Origin: Apostichopus japonicus
Taxonomy: Eukaryota; Echinodermata; Holothuroidea; Aspidochirotida; Stichopodidae
Assembly: GCF_037975245.1 (NCBI RefSeq)
Contig: NC_092561.1
Span: forward strand, 3,643,001 to 3,707,000
Length of the DNA: 64,000 bases
Direction of reading: 5' to 3'
A program made the translations under genes and the position numbers. The first letter of the stretch is position 1. Each line of letters starts with the position of its first letter. The notes beneath the pieces were generated by a model. The model made no database searches and was not told the origin of the DNA. It was given only the letters and a program-made list of their open reading frames with translations. Shown here in pieces: positions 1 to 13,343 of the stretch.

Positions 1-1760
1 GTCTATATATGGGGTTTCTTTGTAAGGACTACATTGACAGCGCAATGACTACTGTAACGCGCGCTTTAATTACAACAAAAACTGAGGCATTTATATAAGC
101 ATATACAATATTTATTTGTTTTCTGGATTGATTTGTTACATATGCCCGTTACCAGACTGCCGGCACGACGGCGGGGAGGGGCGTGACTCATGTGCAGACT
201 AATGTAACTCTCTTGTCAAAACTGCCAAATAAGATTTCCAATATTCTGTTTGCATCGAAGATGCAGGGAACAGTACCGTGCTAAGGGCGCTGTCCGTGCA
301 GACTAGTTTACTAGTAGCCTTGTAACACTTGAAAATCTGCCCTTTTACATATGCTGTGATTCGTAGCCTATAATTAAGCATATTATACAGCTTTCAGAAT
401 GGTGACACACCATTTGCATGTTTATAGTCGCACCTATAACAGTGTTGCGAAGCTATAATACAGGCACTGTACTTCTCATTGTTGTTCGTGCCCCTTCCTC
501 CAACTCACAATTCCCGACCACTGGTCTGGATTTACTGCTCCTAACAATATATAGCTGCCAGTCTGCTTACCCTGTTTTAATTTTAAAACAAGTTACTCCT
601 AATCTCCGACATAAAATTTAATTCAGTATAAATCCATATTATATGTACCGTTAAGGATAAAGTTCCATGAATAATTAATATATATTAACAAAAAACGTTA
701 GTTTGACATTATAAACTAATACCAAAGGTTTGAATTCTGTCACACGGTAAAGGAAGGAAACATCCTATATCTTTACTCCTCCATTAAAATCGAAACGGTT
801 TTTAATTATTACATGTAAGATATATATACATGCATCACTATAAATGAAACACAACCTTCACATGCCTGTAGTTGCTTTTGGTTCAGAGTATGCTCTCAAA
901 AACTGAACCATTAACTTTATTTTCGACTCTCCTGTACCTGATGTCATTATCAGCATTCCGTAACACCCTATACGCTAAAGAAAACATATCTGTGACTTCA
1001 CAAACAAACAACAACAAACGTGTACCGGTATATAGTTTTTTATTGTTTTAGAGTTTTTTACAGAAACGTTTTTGATCTGACCACACTTTAAATTTTGAAC
1101 TTGTTATTTAATGAATAATAGGAGGTTGTGCAGATGATATTTTTAAAGGGGGAAAATGGTAATTTTTACTCTAGTTTTAGCGGAATTTAGATACCATTGC
1201 GGCAGATTCAAAATTCAGAAACACAAAAATGTAATTGTTACAAACAAAGAAAAGGATGAGAAATTGAGAAACCAGAACGCTTATTTTGTTAACAGAAAGC
1301 AGAGAAGATTAGACAAAAAACAGAGAGCTTGTGCAAATAGACCCCGGATGGAAGAACACAACCAGAGAAAGGGCGAGATGTGGAGAGAGCGAGAGAGTGT
1401 GGGGGGTGGAGAGGGGGGAGGGGAGAGAAGATATAATGTGAAAAGAAAAACAGCAGCGTTTTACCTCCTCACACTGCTTTAATGAAAAGCCTTTGCTCCC
1501 CAGGTCGTTATCCTCTGCTTGACTGGAATAAATTTAGCCACTCAGGAATGAAAGATAAGAATCTTGCGACAAGGAATGATTCTTGTTAGCAAACATTAGA
1601 TTTTTCTCCCAGAAGGGGAGAAGACACCGCGAGCGACAGATAATAATTCTTTTGCAGAAAGAGTGAGCGTTTACCCCGTTGAGGTTAAAACAGACTGCAA
1701 TAAGCATCTATTTGTGGTTACACCTGAATAGAAAGTACACAGTTAATTCTAAAAGAATAC
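1..1760. other. Gene-free AT-rich DNA
   Basis: No exon with convincing splice sites or recognisable protein motif was seen. The short open frames here have no family signature. A G-rich stretch lies at about 1398-1430, with runs of six G separated by short spacers. Confidence 0.5.
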
Positions 1761-2008
1761 CACGTGATGATAAGGATCGAAGATCGTCTAGATATGTGAC
1801 GTCAGAATAAGAAGTTAAGTGGATAGCACGTGATATTAAGGGTCGAAGGTCATCTAGACATACGACGGCAGAGTAAGAAATAAAGGAATGGTCACGTGAT
1901 GGCAAGGTTCGAAGGTCATCTAGACATGTGACGGCAGAGTTAGAAATAAAGGAATGGTCACGTGATGGTAAGGGTCGAAGGTCATCTAGACATGTGACGG
2001 CATTTAAT
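1761..2008. repeat. 66-bp minisatellite, almost four copies
   Basis: Four copies start at 1761, 1827, 1893 and 1959, an exact 66-bp period. Each begins with the palindrome CACGTG (an E-box core) and contains a segment like gtcatctagacatgtgacg. The first copy also holds a TGACGTCA. Copies three and four are nearly identical and the first is the most diverged. Confidence 0.9.
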
Positions 2009-2384
2009 ACGTGAAATAAGATATGATTGCTCCATCGTACACGATGCCTTTATGATAAACCTGGAAAAATTCTCTCATAATCGATAAGTGAATGGAGAAG
2101 GGAAATTTACTAGAAAATACCGTATACACCATTTTAATTTTTTTCTCAACTTTGTTTAAATCTATCGATTAGATTACTACAATAGCAACTAGAAGGATGA
2201 TATTCATTGAAAATAATTTGAAACGTTTGCAATTGTTATACTTTTTAAGTTTGGCTAATGCGATTTTCATAAAGTTTCTAGACGGCCAATTACACGCCGA
2301 TATCTGCGGGAATCGGTTACTTACGGCCAACACACATATCGATTCAAGGCGTAAAAAAGAAACGAGTTTATTCAAAAACGGTTT

Positions 2385-2385
<1 letters not shown>

Positions 2386-2437
<52 letters not shown>

Positions 2438-2483
2438 TAGGCTATATATATATATATATATGTAATATACATATATATATATT

Positions 2484-2579
<96 letters not shown>

Positions 2580-2580
2580 G
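2386..2580. repeat. TA dinucleotide microsatellite
   Basis: About 195 bases of almost uninterrupted TA, broken by a few short variants such as acatatataggct. The Ile-Tyr open frames on both strands come from the repeat and are not genes. Confidence 0.95.
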
Positions 2581-5500
2581 TATAAGTTGACAGAGTTGTG
2601 TCACTTACCAGTTATTTTTTGCTTGTTTTGGTTTTGTAGTGCTCGTCATCTTTAAATTTCCGACATCTTAACTATATATACCATTGATAGTTTCTTTCCT
2701 ATCTACTGTCGATCAACGAGGCCAAAAACAGTTTAACGGACGTATCCATAAGCTTTCACATGCAAGTATATAAAGTCCTATGCGGTAATGTAATAGCTGA
2801 GGGCATTATCGGTAGCCTAGTCATTTAGAATATAATCCTCCCAAACACGGAAATAGCCGATAGGTTTCCTCCTTTACTAGAAGCGACGTATTGATTGCTT
2901 CTTGTTTTGTATTTATGGTTGGTGTTTTGAAAATGCAATTACGGCAGAGAATTCTGTACATCTCCGAACATGATGTTGCTGTCGCTTACGGGCACTGAGG
3001 CATCAGAATTGTAACACTTTCACTGTTTCAGCTCTTCATGTTACAAGAAGCTTTTAAGATATTTAAACTGAGCGGAAGTTGATAGTCCTCTACTTCCGCT
3101 TTGCCCTTTAAAAAAAAAAACAAGTTAAACGAACATAGAATCTACATATCTGTTCGCAATGAGTGGTTGCGAGTCTAGATTCTATTTATCTCCGTTAGTT
3201 TATTTTGTGCAAGCACGTTGCTGAACACAAAACCTATCATTGAAATAGAAAAGGGTTAAGAAAAGTTCAGTAGAAAATGAGAAGCAATAGACTCTCTTGT
3301 AACAAAGATAATTAGATAACCGGAGCATGACCTCCATTAAGGATTCTGGTCAAGATATATAAGTATTAAAGAAAAGCATTTCCTCTTCGAGGAAGCGAAC
3401 GAAGGAGACTCACTAAAAGAAATAATAAAGAATCTTTCTTTTAGTTAACTATTCTTAAAGATTATTTTCACGTTTTCTCACGACAAGGAGACGGAGAGCT
3501 TCGGTGACTACTGAATAAGATCAGGAAGAAGGAAAGAGAAAATAAGGAATTGTGTTATGAAACGAGGAATATTCTCTGAGCCTTGAAAGCTATTTAAAGT
3601 CTGGATTTTCTCAGACGGTTTGATTTCGTGCGTGAAGAATGGAGTCTTGCAGAATAAATATGTGATAAATATGTATATTTCATTATCTCAATCTTATAAC
3701 GTCCTTGAAAATTACCATTTTGTTCCTTAATTTTCATTATTTTCCTTAAAATAATTTTCAGATGATTTGAACATTACTAGCTAACAGACCATTAAGGGAA
3801 CTTTAAAAACAAACTATAACATATCTTACATCAATGTGTTTCTTTTGTATGGTCATTACTATGTTATTTTATGTTACAGATTTTGACTAAACTTTGACTA
3901 ATGCATCGCTGCCTATACGATTCCTTTCGTGGTGACATTTTAAGGTTGGAGATATCAGTATATCAGTCAAGTTATAGCTGTCACCAATCAAAAAAGTTGC
4001 CAAGCATTTCGAAATCAGTCTCAAATAACACTGTTCGTATACCCTCGTCTTGAGAGAAATAAAACCACAGTCTTTATGTACACTTCATGTTAACTAGGAC
4101 GAGGTATATATTTCAAACTCCCCACTGACAAAATATTGGCGATGCTTACATTTCACTTGAAAAAACCTTGGCTAACAAAAAGGGATGGGATTTGTCAGAG
4201 AGATAAGTCTAAGAGTTGTATGCGAGCATCTCATAATCGAGTATTTATAAGTGGGATTGATTTTATGACGCGAAAATCTAAATATGAGATGTCTTTATGG
4301 ACAATTTGAAAGCAATTTTACCAACTGCGTCCACATGTTAGGTTGCTATCATCTTCTAATTGGTACGTGAGATAAAACATGACAGTTAAATGGAGACGAA
4401 AGTGGAAGTTGCATGCATAAAATAGAATAACTTATAAATCTATTGAGTGAAAGAGACTAGGACGTCACTCTATAGGTTATACGATGGCTGATGGGACCGA
4501 GTTAGATTTATAGTCCGGATGTGTTAACACGAAGATCTTCTTTTGGGCAGCCATATTTATGAACCTTAAAGCCAACGTCTGGATGTTCTGATTTCGTTGC
4601 TATTTTACAAAATAATGCACAACAAATTACAACGGTTTGACATTTCGTTTCGATAACACTCATCCACAGGCAAGGTAGAAAATGGTTTTATAAGTTATAT
4701 AAATTGACAAGCACAAGAATACAGATGAGGTTTTAAAATACGATGTTACTAACAGTAAATCCAGCATCTATAGTTAACAGGTATCCTACATACGGATTTG
4801 TGATCAAGGTTAGTCAATTTCTCCTCTCAATTTCATCTGCGGATATAATACTAACAAAATTAGTAACTTGCTTAGCTGAATTTTGATTGATATCCAAATG
4901 TGATCAATGCTATTTTCATCATATATTATTGATAAAGGGGAGGGGAGGAGGAGGGGGAGGGATGTTGGCCAAAGTTGGGAAAAGGGTCGGTGGAGGGTGT
5001 CATTGTTGATAATTAACCATTGGAAAACTAAAGCTATACCATAACACGAAATGATAAATATTGTGATCGGAAGAAACCAAACAACTTAATGTGATCAAGA
5101 TTCCACGTATGGTTAGAATTCACATAAACGTATTCATGCATTACCATCAGTATATAAACGTCAAGTTATTACCACAGATAAACCTACAATGCATTTGAAG
5201 TTAATGTACACATATACGAACAAACTGCAAATTACCACAGATAAACATATACTTACATATATGATTTTGTACACAAGTGATCAAACTCATGCAAATACAG
5301 CGAAACCTTCCCAGCAGGTATCACTCATCTAGCATAAATCACTATCATTGCTCTTGACATTTCCTTAGTTTTCTTTATATTTCTTTTCGTATTAAATCCA
5401 TTAAACAAAGTTGTCATAGCAACAAATATCATTAAATCGAATCCGTATCTTCTTGATAGTATCATTTGTCATCGTTCATACATACAATATATCACTGTAA

Positions 5501-5819
5501 ACTAATTGCAGACATTTTGAAGGTAAACGAGACAATATACACTACTTTCCTACATGAATGAACAAAACTGTCGTGGATATCTTGGACTAACATATTTCGT
5601 TTGAAATACTTCTCACAGCTCATCATGTCAATTTCAGTAAAAGGAGATTTACGGTATAACAACGTCTATAAAATATTGACTGAAAATTGGAATCCTTTTC
5701 CACAGAATTAGAGGATTGCTTAATTAAGTCTATTAAGGTCGTAAATGACTATAAAGGCGAAGGAAGCAGCAACCTGTTAATTGAGGCGTTCAGCACAAAC
5801 GGACTGATAAACACTCTAC
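2581..5819. other. Gene-free DNA with small hairpins and a G-rich tract
   Basis: No supported exon. Small perfect hairpins are visible, for example AGCGGAAGT pairing with ACTTCCGCT near 3072-3101, and TTCCTC pairing with GAGGAA near 3380. A G-rich tract at about 4936-4965 has several G runs separated by single A residues. Confidence 0.45.
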
Positions 5820-6100
5820 AGATATATGGATGGATGGATGTATATGGAGGGGGGAAGGGGTGGATGGATGGAGGGAGTGAGGGATGGATGAATGATAGAT
5901 GGATGAATGAATGGATGTTTGGATTGATGAATGGATGAATGAATGGGTAGATGGATGGCTGGCTGGCTGGAAGAAGAGAGGGAAGGATGGATTGATGGAT
6001 GGAATTGTGGACGGGTGAAAGGATGGATGAATGGCTGGCTGGCTTGATGGATGGGTGGTTGCATGGATGAATGAATAGATGGATGAATGGATGGCGATTT
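5820..6100. repeat. Degenerate GGAT tetranucleotide repeat
   Basis: A region built from ggat, gaatg, ggctggct and similar tetranucleotides over about 280 bases. The Ser/His/Pro/Ile-rich frames on the minus strand and the Gly/Trp/Met-rich frame on the plus strand are translations of the repeat and are not annotated as genes. Confidence 0.9.
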
Positions 6101-7900
6101 TTAGTCAATTATTTCAAACATTGCGTGCATTCTCCTATTTGATTCTATAAATGTCTTCAAACCTGACACCTTTCAATGTTTCTGTCCTAATGTATCTTAG
6201 ACAATCATGTTGCTATAATATTTACCGACAAACTTGTCAACCATAGAATGATGGGGGAAACATTGGAATAGCTTTAGTAATACAATCGCATATATTGCTA
6301 AAAAATCTTCCCTAGTGTTACAAACGTTTACAGTCGACCACAAAGTACACCTATACAGGTCGAAATTTTGACCAACAGTGTTAGACGTCACAATGTAGAA
6401 ATGGATATATATATTAAACATGGATATGATAGTCCCTGCAGATATTAACAGCGCAATATTCCCCCTTAAATTCCCATCTATATGAATATGGAATTGTCAA
6501 TTTATGTATACGATATAACAGTTCCTTCGCTGGAATAAGACAGAAATAAAAAGAAGGACAAAACTATTACACTTATAATAAGAAAACGTCTATGGTTGAA
6601 CACGTTCAGAGGAAATTCGATTCAATTTATCCATCCCACGTTGATAAATTTACCAAAGTGGGAATACTCTTCTATCGATAATGTATACTGCTCACGGTAT
6701 TCAGGACAGATAAATGGACAAATGTTCAAATATAACCTAGTCATTTCCGTCCATTTAGCGTTGATATGTCTAGCTTTCATCAAAGGCCTCTGTCATGATG
6801 CATATCAGAGTGAGTTCATTGACACGCTATGACCTCAGGTGGCTTTCCCTTAATCGATTCAAATGTCTCGATAAGATTTAAATGGTTCGGTATTATTAAC
6901 TTTATTGCTATCCTATCTTGAAATAACAAACTTGTTTGTTAAATCTGGATAATTTTGTCAGTTAGAGATGCGGTCCACATAAAGGCTAGATAGATGTCTG
7001 ACAGCAGAAGATCTTGCCGTAATACCTTGTGTATAAGCCAACAGATAACTGTTTAATCGCATAGAGCATTAAGTAGAAGCTACCGTATACTACCCTGCAT
7101 GCGTTCAACAAGGTGTGGTAATGTTTTCTGCGTCCAGCTTTCATGCGAGTCAGTCATGTCAATGGAAAGTTACTCGATTATGTTGCTTGAGAATAATATT
7201 CAACTTAGATGACGTTTTCATAGAAATCAGAATATATTATCTTGTTTTGGATATGATCTTTTACTAAAACATATCGCATCAAACTCAAAAGTTCCAACTT
7301 TTTTGGGGGTTTTGATCGAATTATGTAGCAATTTTGTATTGTGCTATCTTAAGTAGATGAATTAATATTTTTACTGTTATCGCATTAGTTATGGGTGATA
7401 ACATATACCTCAACTTACGATTATAACTTATGTGATCGAGTTCTATATGATAATGGATTAATGGATTATTATAATTATAACTGCAGCTGGATTTGTTATT
7501 AGTTTTAATTTATTTTTAAAAGTCACGATTATGCCTTATGCGATTGACTTCTACATAACAATCTTCTATTGAGCCATCGTAAGTGGATACATTAATATTA
7601 AAACTGTTTTTAGATTAGTTAGCAGTGATAACATTTATCTAAACTATTGTTTATAACAGTATAGCTACGTAGATAATATTTACAACCTTTATGCAAACTT
7701 GCAAAAACGAGCTGAAGGAACGAGTTAATTAATGAATATGTTCTGAGTCTTTTCATGTTAATGATGTAAAAGTTACAATAGTTGAAATGACTTGCTCGTT
7801 AACGATTAAGATTAATTGCTTGGTGTTCCTACAGGAAAAGAAAAACGGTATGTAAATTCGATCATATTATTTGTCCATGTTATAACTGATAGTACTATAC
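6101..7900. other. Gene-free DNA with an old imperfect duplication
   Basis: No coding exon is supported. The stretches about 7311-7450 and 7529-7660 share order and wording: a cgattat...gtgatcgag type block, then agta-gat-aattaatatt, then gttag...gtgataacat. This suggests an old, diverged tandem duplication of roughly 220 bases. Confidence 0.4.
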
Positions 7901-8103
7901 CAGTATTGTTGTGTTGAAAAAAAGATCTCTTAAACATCACTTGCTCATCAATCAACGGGACGAGCACACGATCCATTAAGATTCTAAGCAAAAATACTAA
8001 AGACCAAGAAAGTACTAAAGAAACATAAAGATGTTTATGACCCCGAATAATATGTTTTGCGATGTATCGCAAATTTGTCAAGGACAAATGGTATTGGATG
8101 TCA
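7901..8103 (-). CDS. Possible secretin-family (class B) GPCR exon, TM2 region
   Basis: On the minus strand an open frame encodes about 65 residues including HKHLYVSLVL followed by a hydrophobic helix and LRILMDRVLVP. Class B receptors carry a similar signature at the start of TM2 (His-x-x-Leu-Phe-x-Ser-Phe-x-Leu, then a Lys/Arg-Asp motif leading into the first extracellular loop), and that is the basis for the call. A donor (AATACTG then GTATAG) gives the lower end at 7901. The upper end is uncertain; CATCAG at 8104-8109 is one choice and its pyrimidine tract is weak. The frame stays open up to a stop near 8141. No flanking TM1 or TM3 exon was found in the window, so this may be a fragment or chance resemblance. 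Confidence 0.3.
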
Positions 8104-8410
8104 CTGATGGTTGTACCGTGGTGGTAACATTCTGGCCCTTACGTAGGTGATGACGTCAGTGTAGCCTTAAAGGAGTATTCCAAATACTTAGCAGACATTA
8201 AATGTGAGTTTCTTGAATATCAGAATAGCTGCAATAATATAATCAGCTTGTCATGTTCCTTGTTTGTTAGAATATGACACTTTCTGGCTAAAATGAACAA
8301 CAAAGCGCAGATGATATCAAAGAGCCGATTACATTGGTAACACAGTTGATCTCGTCAGTCGAACACAATATTAATATCATAAACGTAGCAGAAAATCTTG
8401 AGAATATTTT
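8104..8410. other. Gene-free spacer with a CRE-type palindrome
   Basis: Nothing coding is supported. TGACGTCA, the full CRE/ATF consensus, occurs at 8151-8158 in ordinary sequence outside any repeat. Confidence 0.4.
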
Positions 8411-8455
8411 TTATTTATATACATATATGTATATATGTATATACTTATATATATA

Positions 8456-8504
<49 letters not shown>

Positions 8505-8525
8505 TTATATATATATATATATATT

Positions 8526-8560
<35 letters not shown>

Positions 8561-8572
8561 TTATGATATTGA

Positions 8573-8606
<34 letters not shown>

Positions 8607-8627
8607 GATATATATATATATACATAT
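8411..8627. repeat. TA-rich microsatellite
   Basis: About 215 bases of TA repeat with interspersed tatatgta, tatatttata and gatatt units. The Tyr/Ile open frames across it on both strands are repeat artefacts. Confidence 0.95.
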
Positions 8628-11600
8628 GGTTAAAGCAGAATTCTAAACCACAGCTTATTTCGAAAGTGTGAATCTCATGAGAAGTGAATGATGTTTATGA
8701 ACACCAACCAACAACTTTAATTAAATCAATTAATGCAATTGCGACTTTAAATTTCGTTTCTGTTCCTTGACATTCTTTAACAAATGTGACGCAATTGTGT
8801 ATTAAACAGCTGTTATAAGGAGTTTCTCCTAATATCCAAGCTAACTAATATTTCAGATCACGGAAATACAATTTTTTATTTGTGGGCAAGCTTCACGTTT
8901 TTTTTTTAAACTTTAACTCCTAATCATTGATCCTCTGTTAAGGATTTGGCAAATATGAGACCATTTTGTTACGTGATAAACCATCATCGGTACAAGGCTG
9001 AAGTTTCACTACTGCAATTTTTTTTTACAATATCCAAACTAACCATTTCGGATCACGTAGCAATACAATTTTCGATTTGAGAGGAAGTATTGTGATTAAT
9101 TAGTTGAAGCGTAGAAAACAATGGCGACAAATGAATCGCGAGGCTGAAGTCCTGAACCCCCTAAAGCAAAAATTTTCCACTCTGTGGCTTAAATCGACGT
9201 TTTTTAATTTGCAAAATGTCACGCCAAGTTGCAGAAGTCCTGAATAATCTAGGTACCATTCATTTATCTGTTATCGGGATTCGATCATTCAGGCTGATTG
9301 ACCAATTATAGTGTTATCTGTAGTCGACTATAAACATTTATGGGATTTTGTTACAGGGAAAATACAGATTTGCAATGCTGTATACGTAAACTTTTAATAA
9401 GGTGTATAAAAATCACCTGTCAGTACAATTTGTTATTTCGTTTGCGTTATTTACGAACTACGAAATAAACCTCAATATTTAGTCCCGTGAGTACGGATAG
9501 TCATAAAACGAAGTAGTTTAATGTCTTACTTATTAGCTTTTGTTCCTTAATGTTTAAATGATCATCTTACTGAATGACATCACGAATTTGTATATACTCT
9601 TTATTTAATTGAAGTGGGAGAAGAAATTAATAGCAAATAGGAATAGAAATAAAGAGAGGGACCAAAGAGAAAACTAGAAGACAAGAGGAGAAACCGGAAG
9701 AAAGTCTAATGTAAAATTTAACATGTAAACATGTAATATCGTAAGCAATATTCAACTAACAGAAACACCCCTTTGAAATGGATAAATATGCCAAAGACAA
9801 AGAAAGACGGTGACAACACTGATGTTATTTTTGACTTGAAAAGATATGGAGATGTCAACAAAATATTACTATGGGAAAGATTGGAAAAGTAACAATTGCA
9901 AAAATAAGAATATAATCAACAACAAATTAAAAATGTCGCTTATTAACGTTCGATTTGTAAACATGTGGTATTTAAAACAAGTAAAAGGGCAAGAAGCGAT
10001 GCCATAACAACAGCAAAGGAAAGAAAACACCAAGGCAATAAAAAGAAGTGTTAACTTAAAGAAACATGTTTATAAAATAAAACAGTTTTTAGTCCAGTTA
10101 ATTCTGATCTTGTTTCTTCTTTCGTCTTTCTTTCTATTTTGGTAGGGTTATAGGGGCTATCAGTATCTTGTACGTTGAATCATCAATGTACTACAGAATA
10201 GAGTATAATGAACAAATACAAATAAGGGATCAATATAGAGAAGACGTAATGCGGACATTGACCTTACGGTTCCGGATATGTCCAGGGACGAGAATCTTTC
10301 TCTCTTACGATATTCTGTGTCGTACATCGTTAGGTGGAAATCGTTCTATATATTAATGAGGCATAACCTACTTTATACTCTGTAAGTGTAAGTGACAATG
10401 ACTCGCCGGGGTCGATAAACGCAACGTTACTGAGAATAAACCGCTGATGTTAACCGCTAATAACACTCACAAATACAAAATTAATGCGAAAACCATTTTA
10501 CTTCCATAACAGTGTTACCGCAAAGCTGCTCATATTTTCTCCGCATTTTCATATATCATTGAGATCCATATCATTAAGTGAGAGAGATAGCAAGACCTAC
10601 AATGAATACATATAGTTGATTAAGGAGATGTCAATTAAGTCGTATTAAACAGTAGTTAATTAAGTGGTATAAATATTGTCATATGGCGTCATATTATTGA
10701 GTAGGCGCTTGATTGATGACTCCTATTCTTCTTTCACACAAAACGGAAAGCCAGTATCTACTCGCATATTTAGACGAACGGTTTTTCAGAAAATGATTTC
10801 TTCCAGCGCGTTCGTACATATGTTAATAATTTCAACTTTCTCGTAACACGCGGCAATTAATTTGACTTGGTTGTTCGTTTCGTGAAACTGCTTCGCCGTA
10901 GTTTTGAGATGGCGATCAAAACCACTCTTTATTTGAAAATAAAATATGAATATGATTAGTCAACCTGAGAAACCTAAGAAACGTTCATCTGGGATGTAGT
11001 TATATTGACTCACATTGAAAGAAAACTATCAAACTATCTCCGACAGTTCTTTCATTGAGATATAATCATTATGAAGTGCATTTTCTGATTAATGTAATTT
11101 GTATAGAGCAACATCCGACCTCAGAATAACTTAAACCAATTTTCACGTTTTAAAGAAATAACCAAATAAAAAAATAATAAAAAAGATCAAAAGTAAACTG
11201 CTCTGTATGTTGTTTATAACACAAATGATAAAATTGATTTGAACCTTTCTGCCCGTCTTCTACTTTAATTTCAAACGTTTTATAGTTTTAATTGACAGCT
11301 CTTAATTGGCGAAATTCAGAGATTTGAAACATTGTACAGAGTGAATCCAAACTACATTGCGACGTTAATTTATAAGAAGGATATCCTCTAAGTTTGGTTT
11401 TTATAAGGTATATGTTTACCTTAAAAGGTAAAAACACCCAACGATCATCTCTCTTTATAATATGTGGTCGGTAATAAATGTGGTCTACCATTATCTTTGA
11501 AACAATTAAGAAGAAATCTATTTCCGTTTGGAAGACATCCAGCATGGTTTAGTTTTACATCACGTTAGAACACAAATATACCAAATACAAATTTACTTTA

Positions 11601-12964
11601 TTACATTAACAACACAAAGTGATACTTGCATATAAATACAACCAACATATAGGAAGGAAGGAACTGGCTGAAGTTCGCGTCAACTAGAATGAATGAGATT
11701 TGCAGATAATTTTCTTATTTCACATATTTCACGGCTATTTGTCAGTCAACTATTGTAACATCGTTTAGGCGTGTCGAGATTCTTGATAAAGATCATCAAC
11801 GATATCTTTGTGCGCATGTGTTGTTAGAATGATAAACTTCTTGTGACAATCACAGTCTTTCACCCTAATGCTTTTCTTTTCAAAAACCCGTTGCCACCTG
11901 AGATACACTGCAATGAGGCCCGTTTTAAATTCAGCGTTCATCAAATGACAAGAATTTTCAGAAAAAGCGTCTAATTTAGAATCCGCCTTTAGAGATATAA
12001 GGTATCCAATTTCATTTATAAAAGGTATTGAGCTTAGCATGAATAGATTTCAAGAGTTTGATGAAGGGGACTTTACAGATAAAACTGTTTTAGATCAATT
12101 AAATGCATCGTTTCTCCAGAAATGCCTACAAGAGGTAGCGAGATACTTAAATTGATACCATTCAAACGACTTTAAAGCAATTAATGAAAAAGTGTTATCA
12201 ATAGGATGAAGAGTTGGAAGCTCTTTTTATCTAGCAGTTGTGATGATTTATTGAAATATACTCAGACTCAACAAACACCCCCCCCCCATTTCCCGCCCAA
12301 ACGCTCCCTAAAAAATATTATAAAAAAAAACAGTTATGTTAATATGGAAGACACTATAGAGATACGAATGTACCTATAGGAAGTATCATATGTATATATC
12401 TTAACAACAGTTTGTGGCGACTCGATTCCCAAAATATGAATAAATGCAATTACGTTAAGTGCCCTTGCAGCAATCGTAGAATTTCATGATTTGCTTAAAT
12501 TTAATTTATTAACGTGTATGGATTAAACTCACTTTCTAGAAATGTTAATGCGATGAGAAAAAAAGCCCGTAGAATTATATAGATCGTGGATACGATGTAC
12601 TGATAACTGGATAAAAACACAGTATAGTCACAGTAAGTAATTATAACATAGCGTCTACAGCTCCATGCAGCATACGCGCACATACCTGTAATAATGATTA
12701 CGGGAGTTTGTTAGATTTCCAAACTGGACCGCGATTCAAGCCCTCGGTATGTAATAATGTGATAATGATTCAAAACAGGTAATGAGACCTTCAGCTTGGT
12801 TCAGTCTTGTAACACTTTCTACTGGAAGTTTTATATACAGTAGGTTCATGTGATTAATGTAACATACGAATCGAGATTAAATTTGCTATGTTAAGTAATC
12901 TCAGTAATGAACAAAATTTGGCCACGTAACGGCATACGTCATTGCACATGTTGGTCAAAATAAC

Positions 12965-12965
<1 letters not shown>
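8628..12965. other. Long gene-free AT-rich stretch
   Basis: No exon could be firmly supported. A short imperfect duplication is visible: aatatccaagctaac with gatcacg and tacaattttttattt near 8831-8882 recurs in diverged form near 9030-9081. Two minus-strand open frames (10786-10936 and 11765-12040) have a protein-like composition but no recognisable family and no convincing splice sites, so they are not called. A C-run occurs near 12279-12290. Confidence 0.45.

Positions 12966-13034
<69 letters not shown>
12966..13034. repeat. TA dinucleotide microsatellite
   Basis: An essentially perfect TA run of about 68 bases, followed by a short direct repeat of aataaccaaaa. Confidence 0.95.
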
Positions 13035-13036
<2 letters not shown>

Positions 13037-13291
13037 ACCAAAAATAACCAATAACCAAAAATATTATTTCGTCTAAAACCTGACCCAAAACAGAAAAGTA
13101 AAAAATGATGTCACATTCAGTTGGCATATTGCAGAAAGTGAAAAAAAAAACATATCTTGATGAAATCTCCTTAAATAAATAATTGGAATTGTGAGGAAAG
13201 GTCATTTAAGTATTACTGACAGCATCATATTTACGACATTCCAATGAATAAATAAATACATAAACAAATAAATAAAAAGAAAGAAGCTTAC

Positions 13292-13343
13292 CTGTTTTCC
13301 CAACGCTTTCTGCTCCAAGAACCAATATTTTCGCTTCTGACAT
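13292..13343 (-). CDS. First coding exon of a Ras-like small GTPase (P-loop)
   Basis: Read on the minus strand, an ATG at 13343 opens MSEAKILVLGAESVGKT and the exon ends one base later at a strong donor, GTAAGC (phase 1). GAESVGKT is a Walker A / G1 box of the form GxxxxGK[ST], preceded by a hydrophobic beta strand exactly as in Ras-superfamily GTPases. The exon is 52 nt, 17 codons plus one base, too short to appear as a long open frame. The remaining exons should lie at lower coordinates on the same strand, but I could not identify switch I/II (DxxG) or NKxD exons, so the gene may continue beyond the window or have long introns. Another P-loop protein, such as an Arf-like or other NTPase, cannot be excluded. 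Confidence 0.5.

Noticed and set aside
2197-2604. Overlapping open frames on both strands rich in Ile and Tyr
   Set aside because: They are translations of a TA microsatellite. The same applies to frames at 8334-8633, 12854-13205 and 49118-49541.
5687-6108. Pro/His/Ser/Ile-rich minus-strand frames and a Gly/Trp/Met-rich plus-strand frame
   Set aside because: They arise from the GGAT tetranucleotide repeat and have no splice or start context.
10786-10936. Minus-strand open frame containing KSGFDRHLKTTAKQFHE and ending EEIIF
   Set aside because: It might be a terminal exon (helical, basic start), but the only acceptor is weak and no family is recognised.
11765-12040. 91-codon minus-strand frame ending HKDIVDDLYQESRHA
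   Set aside because: The composition is protein-like, but no family, no clear acceptor and no link to the P-loop exon could be shown.
12720-12760. gattcaagccc-like sequence as a tRNA T-arm
   Set aside because: No matching acceptor stem, D-arm or anticodon arm could be drawn around it. No tRNA or rRNA gene was seen anywhere in the window.
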